The position numbers and the translations under genes are program-made. Of a DNA stretch of 20,337 bases, positions 8,492 to 16,573 are shown one piece after another. The notes under the pieces were generated by a model, which was not told where the DNA came from, did no database searches, and saw only the letters and a list, made by a program, of their open reading frames with translations. The DNA comes from Planctomycetaceae bacterium (GTDB lineage: Bacteria > Planctomycetota > Planctomycetia > Pirellulales > Pirellulaceae): contig DTSG01000587.1 in NCBI GenBank assembly GCA_012965455.1, forward strand, positions 1-20,337, given 5' to 3'. The stretch's first letter is position 1. Every line of letters begins with the position of its first letter.

Positions 8492-9504
8492 TAGGGTGAA
8501 ATCCAGAGGAATGGCTGGTTGGCTTCGTCTACCATGACTTCGCAATGCAGGCCGGCTTGAGACAGCGCGATGTCGAGAATTTTCTTGTAGAAGATCTTTC
8601 CCGCTGGGACATTTACTTTTTTATTCAAGCTAATTCCGCGTTTAGCGATGCTGGCATAGTCGTAGAAAATCCGAGTCTGCAGTCGTTGGCCAATTGCTGT
8701 TACTGTTTTCGAGATCTCGGTATTCTTAATTTCAACACTCAGTTCATTAAACAGATCTGGGGCTGTTTTGCCTGGGTTCTGAGACGACTCCCAACCGACG
8801 GGCCAAAACTCGAGACCTTTTACTGGTTTGGTTATACGAATTCTGACGCCGCTGCCGATGGGCTTGTCGGGCAGCATGATGAGTCCGGTGGACTTTAGTA
8901 CGATCGCCATAGCTGTGCCACTGGTGACTCCTTGCAGCTCATCGTTAAATGGCACTTCGGAAAACAGCTGCGCCCGTGCTGCTGAATCGACGGAAACTTG
9001 TAGATTCCAAATTCTGGAAATGGATCGGATAACCTCCTTGGTTGTTTGCCCTGCAGTTTTTGCTTTTACTTTGAGGGTCAGTTGATCGTAGACTTCCACA
9101 ATCTGATCACGGCTTAGCCCGTACGCCCCTTTTTGAGTTGTCAACGCTGCAGCACCGTCTCCCTGTAGTCGCTTAATCCACAGTTTTGCCTCATCGATTT
9201 GGCCATACTTGAAGGTACCCCCCGGTAAATGCAACGTATCGCCTACGAGGATACCAGTTATCACAAAGGTCGGTGATTCCTTACGTCCGAGTGTTTTGAC
9301 TTTCGGCATGTCGGTCAATTTTGCACTGCGTAATTGGACATTCGTGAATCCTGCTTTTTGCAGAAAACTTGCCCAGGCTTTAATGCGTGTGATGGGCAAG
9401 ACGGTTTCCATGGCAACTTCTAAGTCAACAACCGCTGCCGTCGCCTGACAGGTACTGAGCGCTAAAAATATAAATAGGTACGCCGTGGCAACTCGTATTT
9501 TCAC
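8491..9504 (-). CDS. secreted protein with secretin/STN-like half-domains, function unknown
   Basis: I do not recognise this 337-residue protein as a named family. A signal peptide covers about residues 1-23 (ending ATA-AVV). Residues about 24-120 form a mixed region. Two stretches, about 148-224 and 252-337, share a pattern: a beta strand, a helix, a strand ending in a polar turn, a helix (AMAIVLKSTGL or KILDIALSQAGL) and a final strand (VRIRI or PFLWISP). This resembles the N0/STN domains of secretins and TonB-type receptors, but there is no pore domain. The start is GTG 9504, supported by GGAGG ten bases upstream. The TIM-barrel isomerase gene lies 55 bp upstream on the same strand. A periplasmic role is inferred; anything more specific would be a guess. 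Confidence 0.8.
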   Translation of the reverse strand: MKIRVATAYLFIFLALSTCQATAAVVDLEVAMETVLPITRIKAWASFLQKAGFTNVQLRSAKLTDMPKVKTLGRKESPTFVITGILVGDTLHLPGGTFKYGQIDEAKLWIKRLQGDGAAALTTQKGAYGLSRDQIVEVYDQLTLKVKAKTAGQTTKEVIRSISRIWNLQVSVDSAARAQLFSEVPFNDELQGVTSGTAMAIVLKSTGLIMLPDKPIGSGVRIRITKPVKGLEFWPVGWESSQNPGKTAPDLFNELSVEIKNTEISKTVTAIGQRLQTRIFYDYASIAKRGISLNKKVNVPAGKIFYKKILDIALSQAGLHCEVMVDEANQPFLWISP

Positions 9505-9514
9505 GATTTACTGT

Positions 9515-9519
9515 CCTCC
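9515..9519 (-). promoter_or_regulatory. ribosome binding site supporting a GTG start
   Basis: GGAGG on the minus strand stands ten bases before GTG 9502-9504. It is the strongest Shine-Dalgarno in the window and decides the non-ATG start of the secreted protein. Confidence 0.75.
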
Positions 9520-9559
9520 GAAAGGGTTCAACGAATCCTAATATTAGCAGGGACCGCAG

Positions 9560-10555
9560 TTATTCGTCAAAGGCAGCGTCGAATTGGATATCCGAGGGAG
9601 CGAAATCGAGACCTTTAGTGAAGGCACACGCTTCTTTAGCGCCATATTCACGCTCCATACCGCTGTCTTCCCATTCAATGGATAGCGGCCCGGTGTATTC
9701 AATTTCATTCAATGCGCGAATGATTTCTTCAAAATCGACTTCACCTCGACCTGGGCTACGGAAGTCCCAGCCACGGCGAGGATCTCCGAAGTTTAAGTGG
9801 CTACAGTTGATACCGGTTTTTCCATTGAGTGTTCTGATCGCATCTTTGATGTGAACATGGAAAATGCGGTCGGGAAAAGCGCGAATGAATTCGACGGGGT
9901 CGATGAATTGCCAAATCAGGTGACTGGGATCAAAATTGAAGCCAAATTCTTCTCGGTTACCGAGTGCTTCTAATGTACGTTGAGCGGTGTAAATATCAAA
10001 CGCAATTTCCGTTGGATGAACTTCCAGGGCAAACTTAACGCCACATTCGCCAAAGACATCAAGGATGGGATTCCACCGCTCGGCCAATAGATCAAATCCT
10101 GCTTGGATCAGTGGTTCCGTGGCTGGCGGGAACGAGTAGATCATGTGCCAAATGCTTGAGCCTGTGAAACCGTTGACGACATCGATCCCAAACTTTTGAG
10201 CTGCTCGAGCGGTATCTTTCATTTCTTCAATGCAGCGTTCGTTAATGGCCGCACCATCTCCGTCACCCCAAATTTGGTCGGAGAGAATCAATTTGTGTCG
10301 TTCATCAATGACGTCCAGAACGCCTTGCCCGACCAAGTGGTTACTGATAGCAAAACACTGCAGGTTATGTCGTTCTAGTTGTTCGTGTTTTTGGGCACAG
10401 TAGTTTTCATCATTAAGAGCTGCTTGGACGTCGAAATGGTCGCCCCAACAGGCGAGTTCAATTCCGTCGTAACCGAACTCGGCCGTTTTTTGACACATTG
10501 TCTCGGCTGGTAGGTCAGCCCATTGGCCGGTGAAAAGAGTGACAGGACGTGTCAT
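9560..10555 (-). CDS. sugar phosphate isomerase/epimerase-type TIM barrel protein
   Basis: This 331-residue protein is of the AP-endonuclease-2-type TIM barrel family (PF01261), which includes xylose-isomerase-like epimerases and inositol-pathway enzymes. Metal ligands are visible as Glu178 in ALEVHPTE, Asp209 and His212 in FNFDPSHL, His235 in HVHIKDA and Glu294/Glu296 in SIEWEDSG. GRGEVDFEEI (about 270-279) is also typical. It has no signal peptide. ATG 10555 has AAGGAA eight bases upstream (10564-10569). A Gfo/Idh/MocA oxidoreductase, a frequent functional partner, lies on the same strand two genes upstream. Substrate is not predictable; isomerisation or epimerisation of a sugar or polyol is the family-level expectation. 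Confidence 0.92.
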   Translation of the reverse strand: MTRPVTLFTGQWADLPAETMCQKTAEFGYDGIELACWGDHFDVQAALNDENYCAQKHEQLERHNLQCFAISNHLVGQGVLDVIDERHKLILSDQIWGDGDGAAINERCIEEMKDTARAAQKFGIDVVNGFTGSSIWHMIYSFPPATEPLIQAGFDLLAERWNPILDVFGECGVKFALEVHPTEIAFDIYTAQRTLEALGNREEFGFNFDPSHLIWQFIDPVEFIRAFPDRIFHVHIKDAIRTLNGKTGINCSHLNFGDPRRGWDFRSPGRGEVDFEEIIRALNEIEYTGPLSIEWEDSGMEREYGAKEACAFTKGLDFAPSDIQFDAAFDE

Positions 10556-10584
10556 GGTTCGATTTCCTTAGATTGATGAATTGG

Positions 10585-10613
10585 AATGTATCATGCTACT
10601 GTTATTGTGTCGC
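10585..10613 (-). promoter_or_regulatory. possible promoter for the TIM-barrel isomerase gene
   Basis: On the minus strand GCGACA (10608-10613) and TACATT (10585-10590) are 17 bases apart, four of six matches each. The distance to ATG 10555 is suitable. Support is spacing and weak consensus only. Confidence 0.3.
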
Positions 10614-10672
10614 TGTTTGGCGCGATGTTCAAGTCCTAGTGGCTGCTTAGGGTAATTTAGCCCGCTCGTGTG

Positions 10673-10706
10673 CGGCTGCGGGGTAGTTTGGGTAAAACTG
10701 TAGCCG
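10673..10706 (-). terminator. possible terminator hairpin downstream of pepF
   Basis: CGGCT and AGCCG enclose a second 5-bp stem, AGTTT/AAACT, with loop GGGTA. The structure lies about 34-67 bases past the pepF stop in the 184-base gap before the next gene. There is no T-tract, so this is tentative. Confidence 0.3.
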
Positions 10707-10739
10707 TGCATGAACCAGTGGATTGTTGGCTGGGGGGGA

Positions 10740-12572
10740 TTAGTTCATCAATTGTTCGAGTTGATCGACGAGTGAACTAAATTGGGCGAGTGCAGTATCG
10801 ACGGGACCGGGCTGTTCCATGTCCACACCAGCACTTCGCAGTAAATCGAGGGGGTCTTGGCTGCAGCCACCTTTTAGAAATGTGTGATACTCGTTCAATT
10901 CATCAGCACCACCATCTAGCACTCGCCGACTCAACGCAATAGCCGCGGATAACCCAGTTGCGTATTTGTAGACATAGAATGCTCGATAAAAGTGTGGGAT
11001 ACGAAAGCACTCTAGAGGAAGGCAATCATCGATGACAAAATTTGGACCGAAGTAATCTCGCAACAACTGTCCATACACTTCTTGGAAAGTTTGCACGGTC
11101 AGCGGTTGTCCCTGTTCGGCCATTTCATGTGTAATTTGTTCAAACTCGGCAAACATCGTTTGACGAATGATGGTGCCGCGAATTGCATCAATATCTCGGT
11201 TTACCAAAAATGCTCGCTCGCGATCATCGCTGGCTTGTTGCATCATGGTTTCACTTAGTAGCTGTTCGTTAAAGGTACTGGCAACTTCAGCAACAAAAAT
11301 GGTGTAGTTGTAGTATTCGAAGCTTTGAGAAGCTGAGCTGTTGAACGAATGCATTGAATGTCCCGCTTCGTGTGTTAACGTAAAGACATCGTTAAGTACC
11401 TCGGGTTTGTAGTTCATCAGGATGTATGGGTCGCCGACAAAGGAGCCCGCGCTAAATGCGCCGCTTTGTTTACCCTGATTTGGATAGCGATCACACCAGC
11501 GTCCGCGGAGGCCCACCGCAAGTGTTTCACAATACTCCGTGCCGAGGGGGGTTAGCGATTCTAAAACAAGATCGGTTGCTTGGTCCCACGATCGATTGAC
11601 TTGTAAATCACTGATGATGGGAACATACGTATCATAGGCATGTAGTTGGTCGAGGCCCATGAGTCGCCGCCGTAGGTCGTAATAGCGGTATAGCGGTTCA
11701 AAATTATTACGGACGGATGCGATTAAATTGTCATACACGGTCGCTGGCACATTGTCGGGAAACATTGCCGCTGCGCGGGCACTTTCATAGCCACGGGCTC
11801 GAGCGTAATAAACATCTTTTTGAATCGAGCCACACAATGTCGCCGCGAGGGTATTTTCATGTGCCTGGAATTGGTCATAGTATTGATGAAATGCCGTTTT
11901 TCGCACAGCGCGATTGGGTGAAATCAAGAGTTGCGAGAAAGTGGCATTACCTAATTCGACTTGCTCACCTTTTTCATTTTCGACAAATCCAAATTTTAAA
12001 TCAGCATCATGCAATTGGCGAAATGTTTTACTCGCGGTACCGGACATTTCAGCTTGCATCGCCAATAATTGCTCCTCAGCAGGGCTCAATGTATGATCTC
12101 GATATCGCAGAATACGTGTGAGTAGCAACTGATAATGCTGCAGACAATCGCTAGCCATGAGTGAGGACATTGAATTGGCGTCGATGGCTAACAACTCAGG
12201 TCGTATCCAACTGCCAGCTTCCGCTGCGCGAGCGGCAAGATTCTGCATCCGCGACTCGAGCGCTTGGCAGTCAGCGTCCGCTTGATTCTCGGATAGTCGC
12301 AGGAAGGCATAATAGCCAAGACGTTCCATGAGCTCTTCAGTTTCGCTGTCAAAGGCGAGCAGTTCTGCCAAGGTCGCGGCACTCTCGCTGAGCCTGCCTT
12401 TAAAGTCCGCGTATTTTTCCAAGCAATTCTCCGCCCGCTCATAATCCTCATTCCACTGCTGCACAGACTGATACAGACTGCCGAGATCCCATGTATCGTT
12501 GTTCGCGATTTCACTGCGAGCGGGCAAGGTTAACGTTGTTACTGATGCTGCTGATGATTGGGAGTCTGTCAT
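10740..12572 (-). CDS. pepF: oligoendopeptidase F (M3 family)
   Basis: This 610-residue cytosolic zinc metallopeptidase of family M3B would cleave oligopeptides of moderate length. The active-site HEAGH lies at 401-405 in LTHEAGHSMHSF. The third ligand is probably Glu429 in AEVASTFNE, the spacing and motif expected of PepF. The N-terminal helical region (TWDLGSLYQSVQQWNEDYE onward) and length match the family's usual 600 or so residues. The frame is open back to a TTG at 12623, but ATG 12572 gives a normal-length N-terminus, with the conserved TWDLGSLY starting near residue 27. Neither start has a good Shine-Dalgarno. The leader holds a small hairpin, GTTGC-TCT-GCAAC (12599-12611). The fabH gene ends 114 bp upstream. 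Confidence 0.93.
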   Translation of the reverse strand: MTDSQSSAASVTTLTLPARSEIANNDTWDLGSLYQSVQQWNEDYERAENCLEKYADFKGRLSESAATLAELLAFDSETEELMERLGYYAFLRLSENQADADCQALESRMQNLAARAAEAGSWIRPELLAIDANSMSSLMASDCLQHYQLLLTRILRYRDHTLSPAEEQLLAMQAEMSGTASKTFRQLHDADLKFGFVENEKGEQVELGNATFSQLLISPNRAVRKTAFHQYYDQFQAHENTLAATLCGSIQKDVYYARARGYESARAAAMFPDNVPATVYDNLIASVRNNFEPLYRYYDLRRRLMGLDQLHAYDTYVPIISDLQVNRSWDQATDLVLESLTPLGTEYCETLAVGLRGRWCDRYPNQGKQSGAFSAGSFVGDPYILMNYKPEVLNDVFTLTHEAGHSMHSFNSSASQSFEYYNYTIFVAEVASTFNEQLLSETMMQQASDDRERAFLVNRDIDAIRGTIIRQTMFAEFEQITHEMAEQGQPLTVQTFQEVYGQLLRDYFGPNFVIDDCLPLECFRIPHFYRAFYVYKYATGLSAAIALSRRVLDGGADELNEYHTFLKGGCSQDPLDLLRSAGVDMEQPGPVDTALAQFSSLVDQLEQLMN

Positions 12573-12686
12573 GAGTAATAAACCGAGTGAATGTTGTTGT
12601 TGCAGAGCAACCTGATCTGCCAACTAAAGTTTGCATTGGTTAGCAATAAAAAGGAACAGGATGTGTTGTTGTGGATGTTACCGCAG

Positions 12687-13742
12687 TTACCACTGCCAGA
12701 CACCGGAGCCCCATGATAGCCCAGCGCCGAAACCACTAAAAAGTATTTTGTCGTTTGGGCTGATCAGGCCCGCTTGATAGGCTTCGTCGAGTGCCAAGGG
12801 AATGCTAGCGGCGGACGTATTTCCGTAGCGATCAAGGTTCACAAAAACGTCGTCTTGGTTGAGACCGAGATCGGCCGCCGCCGCTTGTATAATTCGATTG
12901 TTGGCTTGGTGTAAGATTGTTAGGTCAATATCTGCCGGTTCTATTTCGGCGTAATCTAGGACTTGGTTAACTGAGTCCGACAGGGTGCGGATGGCCCATT
13001 TAAAGACACTACGTCCATCCATGGTCAGGTACTGTAATTCTTGACTCAACGATTCTGGTGTGGTTGGGCAGCGCGTACCGCCGGCTGGCATATGAAGTAG
13101 CTGAGCGCCGTTTCCATCAGCGCCGAGTGTGAAGGAATGGAAACCTTGGTCTGCTGTGCCAGGACTGATGACAACCGCACCGGCTCCGTCGCCAAAGAGT
13201 GGAAACGTTTTCATGTCCTTGGGATTCACAGTACGGCTCATCAAGTCGGCACCGATGATGAGTACTCGCTTGTAGGTTCCGCACGCGACGAACTGCATTC
13301 CAGTAATCAAAGCGTACATAAACCCAGCACAGGCTGCTCCAATATCCATCGCTGGGGCATCCGACCCGAGCATGCGTTGAACGTGACAGGCGGTTGATGG
13401 TGTGGGTTGATCGGGAGTGATTGTTGCCAGCAAGATCAGATCGATTTCGCTAATATCGATATCGCCATTTTTCAGACATCGCACCGCGGCTTCATAGGCG
13501 ATATCGCTGGTGGCTTGATCGTCCGCGGCCCAGCAGCGAGCTTGAATTCCTGTTCGTTTGACAATCCAATCGGCGTCATAGCCTAATTCGGCAAGATTTT
13601 CATTGCGGACGACGTTTTCGGGAGCATAAGACCCAGTGGCTAGAATTTGGACACCTGTCAAACGACTGACTTGGCGGCTTTGAGAAGCAACCACAATGCG
13701 ATCAGTTTCCGGAGGTGACGAAGGGGAATCAGGGTTTGTCAT
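12687..13742 (-). CDS. fabH: beta-ketoacyl-ACP synthase III
   Basis: This 351-residue enzyme condenses acetyl-CoA with malonyl-ACP to start type II fatty-acid synthesis. The catalytic triad is complete: Cys138 in DIGAACAGF, His278 in LHQANNR and Asn308 in YGNTSAAS. The His-Asn spacing of 30 matches E. coli FabH. Other marks are WIVKRTGIQ, LFGDGAGAVV and C-terminal FGAGLSWGSGVWQW. About 25 residues of Ser/Pro-rich N-terminus precede the fold, more than usual. The frame extends to TTG 13832, inside the preceding gene, but that would add 30 residues unlike the family; ATG 13742 is chosen. It lacks its usual neighbours (plsX, rpmF, fabD, acpP). It lies 59 bp after the oxidoreductase gene. Confidence 0.94.
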   Translation of the reverse strand: MTNPDSPSSPPETDRIVVASQSRQVSRLTGVQILATGSYAPENVVRNENLAELGYDADWIVKRTGIQARCWAADDQATSDIAYEAAVRCLKNGDIDISEIDLILLATITPDQPTPSTACHVQRMLGSDAPAMDIGAACAGFMYALITGMQFVACGTYKRVLIIGADLMSRTVNPKDMKTFPLFGDGAGAVVISPGTADQGFHSFTLGADGNGAQLLHMPAGGTRCPTTPESLSQELQYLTMDGRSVFKWAIRTLSDSVNQVLDYAEIEPADIDLTILHQANNRIIQAAAADLGLNQDDVFVNLDRYGNTSAASIPLALDEAYQAGLISPNDKILFSGFGAGLSWGSGVWQW

Positions 13743-13801
13743 ATAGTAAATAGTGTAGCAGTGTGACGAAACGGGGAAAGCAGTGGGCGGTTGATGGAAT
13801 T

Positions 13802-14932
13802 CTAGACTAATCGATGCTGGACGTTGATCCAACTACCAGAGGTGTTAGATTCTAGTACTGCATCTGCGATAATTTGAGCATTTAGGCCATGGTCAAAGCT
13901 AGGCATAGCATCACGACCCTCGGTGATTGCGGAACAGAATTCCCAAATAAGATCATAACGAAATACATCGGCCGGTTTACCTTGGGTTACATCACGTGGG
14001 CTCCCGCTGGGTTTGAGATATTCTTCGGGGACATCGATGGCGTCTACGTCTTGTCCAGTTTTCCCGATCCAAATTTTATTGGGTTCGTGTAAATGATAGC
14101 GAACGGTTCCTGCGGAGCCATTGATTTCGGCGAGTTCGTGGCCAAAGCCATTGAAGTTATATCCTTTAGCAACGGTTGTTCCTTCCCAGACACCGACTCC
14201 ACCGTTTTGGAAAACCCCGATGAGTGCCGACCAATCATCGACGTCTGACGGAGGGCAAGATTCTCCGCTGGTGGTTTCTTCACGAGAACAGAATTGTGCG
14301 ACGCTGCCACAGAGCTTGTCAATTTTTCCCATTAGATCCATCGCAAAATCAATGCGATGGATTGTCATGTCAAACAAATCTCCAGCCCCAGCGGTTTTCT
14401 TGTACTGTCTCCAGCCCCAACTTGTTTCCGGCCAGTCTAGAAATCGTTGACTGCGAAAATGTCGCGGTGCTCCGATGGCACCGGAAGTCACGAGGTGGTG
14501 GATGTATCGCATGGACGGTGCGAAGCGATAGGTAAAAGCGGTCATATGCACGACGCCAGCGGCGACAGCTGCGTTTCGCATTTCATGAACTTCGTCGCCG
14601 GACAGACCCAGCGGTTTTTCGCACATGATATGTTTGCCGTGTCGAGCGGCTGCGATGGCCATATCTTTATGTGTAAAATTTGGCGTGGCAATAATGATTG
14701 CATCAATGTCAGGGTCGGCGCACAACGTTTCGTAATCGGTGGTTGTCTTTTCGATGCCCCAGTCACTCTTTCGCTGCTCAAGTAGTACTTCGTTTTCATC
14801 ACAGGCAGCGACAAGTTCCGCGCGTGGATCAATCCGTATGCCGGGCACATGGTGGTAATCACTAACCGCACCAACGCCTATGATGCCAATACGGATGGGC
14901 TGTGATGCAGAGGATTCGGAGTGCACATTCAT
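13802..14932 (-). CDS. Gfo/Idh/MocA family oxidoreductase
   Basis: This 376-residue NAD(P)-dependent dehydrogenase acts on sugars, sugar acids or inositols in this family. The Rossmann fold begins IRIGIIGVGAVSDYH (GxGxxx around residues 19-24). Then come IIIATPNFTHKD, the catalytic-loop CEKPLG (Lys106) and DMTIHRIDF with candidate catalytic Asp188 and His192. There is no signal peptide, unlike many planctomycete members, so it is cytoplasmic. ATG 14932 has only a weak GAGAA upstream. It is the first gene of the five-gene minus-strand run. The sugar-isomerase-type gene in the same run suggests polyol or sugar metabolism, but fabH and pepF lie between, so a pathway link is inference. Confidence 0.93.
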   Translation of the reverse strand: MNVHSESSASQPIRIGIIGVGAVSDYHHVPGIRIDPRAELVAACDENEVLLEQRKSDWGIEKTTTDYETLCADPDIDAIIIATPNFTHKDMAIAAARHGKHIMCEKPLGLSGDEVHEMRNAAVAAGVVHMTAFTYRFAPSMRYIHHLVTSGAIGAPRHFRSQRFLDWPETSWGWRQYKKTAGAGDLFDMTIHRIDFAMDLMGKIDKLCGSVAQFCSREETTSGESCPPSDVDDWSALIGVFQNGGVGVWEGTTVAKGYNFNGFGHELAEINGSAGTVRYHLHEPNKIWIGKTGQDVDAIDVPEEYLKPSGSPRDVTQGKPADVFRYDLIWEFCSAITEGRDAMPSFDHGLNAQIIADAVLESNTSGSWINVQHRLV

Positions 14933-15152
14933 TCGCTGTTCTCAGTCACGGTGTGTTAGACGGCCTAGTAAGTTGTAAGCAGTTTAATATTTTACTTGGC
15001 TTCGATAAACGCCCTCGGATTGACTATTCGTCGGCAAAATAGCAATAAAATCTTACCTATCCCCCCAAACGAGGGTGTTCGAGGTGGGGTTACTGAATTA
15101 CATTAGGTTTTTCGACATGAGAGTCTTGTAGCGGTTAGTGAGGAACACTGCA

Positions 15153-15180
15153 TTGCTACGGATCAGGCATTATCTATTTT
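15153..15180 (+). promoter_or_regulatory. weak candidate promoter for the NRDE-pyrE pair
   Basis: TTGCTA (15153-15158) and TATTTT (15175-15180) are 16 bases apart with four of six matches each. The predicted start would leave a leader of only about 7 bases before ATG 15194, consistent with the absence of any Shine-Dalgarno there. Low confidence. Confidence 0.22.
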
Positions 15181-15193
15181 AACAAGCTATTAT

Positions 15194-15970
15194 ATGTGCA
15201 TTCTTGCAATTCAATACAAATCGGTGCCGGAAGCGCCGATTTTGGTCGCCGCGAATAGAGATGAGTTTTATGAACGTCCAAGTACGACGCCGTCGATTCA
15301 AGCCGGTAAGCCAAGGATTCTTGGTGGCGTGGATCAACAATCCGGTGGTACTTGGTTAGGCGTTAACCAGCATGGTTTATTCGTAGCAGCGTGTAATCGC
15401 CGCAAGTTGATTCCACCAGTGGTCCCTCGTTCACGCGGTATTCTTTGCCGAGAATTGCTTCGTAGCCGATCCGCCGCGGAAGCAATCAGTGTTGTGATGG
15501 AAGAGTTATCCTCGAATCGTTATGAAGGCGTGAATTATGTCATTGCCGATGGCGAAGCAGGCTGGGTAATTCATGGCACGAATGAACCAGAAGTGGTTGC
15601 CTTAAATGAAGGCCTCAACGTCATTAGCAATCGCAATTTGAACGATCCTCGTGACGAGCGTTGTCAGCTGGCAAAACGATTATTGACTTTGCAGAAGTTG
15701 GATTCGCCGGTCAAATTCTTAGCGGTTGCCAGTAAAGTATTTGCCCGCTCTCCAAGTTCGCCGATGCGTCCGAGCATGGTCATCCGCAACAAAGATCGTG
15801 GCACGGTTAGTTCCACATTAATTGCGTTGGGATTGAAACCACGTGATGCGATTTACCAGTTTTCTTCAGGTGCACCTGACGAGAACCCATTTGAAGATTA
15901 CTCACCAATGTTGCGAGATATTTTGAGTCGTGGATTGCGTGAAGCCAAATTACAAGCAGCTACTGTTTAA
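15194..15970 (+). CDS. NRDE family protein (TANGO2-like)
   Basis: This 258-residue protein belongs to the NRDE/TANGO2 family (PF05742). It starts Met-Cys, the conserved Cys2 that hints at an N-terminal-nucleophile-like fold. The signature NRDE is at 21-24 in AANRDEFYERP. GGTWLGVNQHGLFVAACNRR and ISNRNLNDPRDER are also typical. No signal peptide is present. The bacterial role is unsettled; eukaryotic TANGO2 has been linked to lipid and haem handling. No Shine-Dalgarno precedes ATG 15194. Its stop TAA overlaps the pyrE ATG by one base (TAATG), so the two genes are almost certainly co-transcribed and translationally coupled. Confidence 0.92.
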   Translation: MCILAIQYKSVPEAPILVAANRDEFYERPSTTPSIQAGKPRILGGVDQQSGGTWLGVNQHGLFVAACNRRKLIPPVVPRSRGILCRELLRSRSAAEAISVVMEELSSNRYEGVNYVIADGEAGWVIHGTNEPEVVALNEGLNVISNRNLNDPRDERCQLAKRLLTLQKLDSPVKFLAVASKVFARSPSSPMRPSMVIRNKDRGTVSSTLIALGLKPRDAIYQFSSGAPDENPFEDYSPMLRDILSRGLREAKLQAATV

Positions 15971-16524
15971 TGCATACAGCCTACTGTAAAGAATCGCTAA
16001 AAGACATCGTTCGCGAGAAAGCGTTGGAGTTTGGCGAGTTTATACTGGCCTCAGGCAAAATCGGTAAATACTATTTGGATTGCCGAAAAGTTACACTTGA
16101 TTCACAAGGCGCAAAACTGATTGCACTTGGAATTCTTGAACTGCTCGGCGATACATTGCCCGATGCCATTGGCGGAATGGCAATTGGCGCTGACCCTATT
16201 ACGGCGGCGGTGTTGACGGAAGCCGCAACTCAGGACAAAGAACTACGAGGCTTTATTGTTCGCAAAGAAGCGAAGGCACACGGCAAGGGCAACCAAGTCG
16301 AAGGTCCTGTTCAAGCGGGTGACCGAGTGGTGATTGTTGAGGATGTTGTCACGACTGGTGGTAGCAGCTTAAAAGCAATCGAACACGTTGAAGCGGCCGG
16401 CTTGAAAGTCGAAGGCGTGATCGCCATTATCGATCGTCTTGAAGGTGGTCGCGAAGCTTTTGCCGCTGCCGGACATGAACTCCGCACACTCTTTACCGTG
16501 CGTGACTTTGGTATTGAAGACTAG
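15970..16524 (+). CDS. pyrE: orotate phosphoribosyltransferase
   Basis: This 184-residue enzyme joins orotate to PRPP to give OMP, the fifth step of pyrimidine synthesis. The PRPP-binding motif is VVIVEDVVTTGGS (about 120-132). The flexible catalytic loop RKEAKAHGKGN carries Lys99, Lys102 and His104. LASGKIGKYYLDCRKVTLD near the N-terminus is the expected substrate region. At 184 residues it is shorter than the E. coli enzyme (about 213) but within the range of compact bacterial PyrE. ATG 15970 overlaps the previous stop and has no Shine-Dalgarno, which fits translation by reinitiation. No other pyr gene is visible nearby. Confidence 0.95.
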   Translation: MHTAYCKESLKDIVREKALEFGEFILASGKIGKYYLDCRKVTLDSQGAKLIALGILELLGDTLPDAIGGMAIGADPITAAVLTEAATQDKELRGFIVRKEAKAHGKGNQVEGPVQAGDRVVIVEDVVTTGGSSLKAIEHVEAAGLKVEGVIAIIDRLEGGREAFAAAGHELRTLFTVRDFGIED

Positions 16525-16527
16525 TTC

Positions 16528-16543
16528 TACTGTTGAAACAGTA
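16528..16543. terminator. possible hairpin after pyrE
   Basis: TACTGTT and AACAGTA form a 7-bp inverted repeat around two bases, 4 bases past the pyrE stop and 30 bases before the convergent YkuD gene's stop. It has low GC content and no T-tract, so it is at best a weak terminator. Confidence 0.3.
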
Positions 16544-16573
16544 AACGTCTAACATTGTACAAGCACGTCTGAT

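Noticed and set aside
12573..12623. TTG start adding 17 residues to PepF
   Set aside because: ATG 12572 gives the usual family length; no Shine-Dalgarno supports the longer form.
13743..13832. TTG start for fabH overlapping the oxidoreductase gene
   Set aside because: The 30 extra residues do not resemble FabH and would create an unneeded overlap.
15020..15045. TTGACT as a -35 box for the NRDE gene
   Set aside because: The nearest good -10 (TAAAAT) is 20 bases away, outside the usual spacing, and would leave a leader of about 150 bases.
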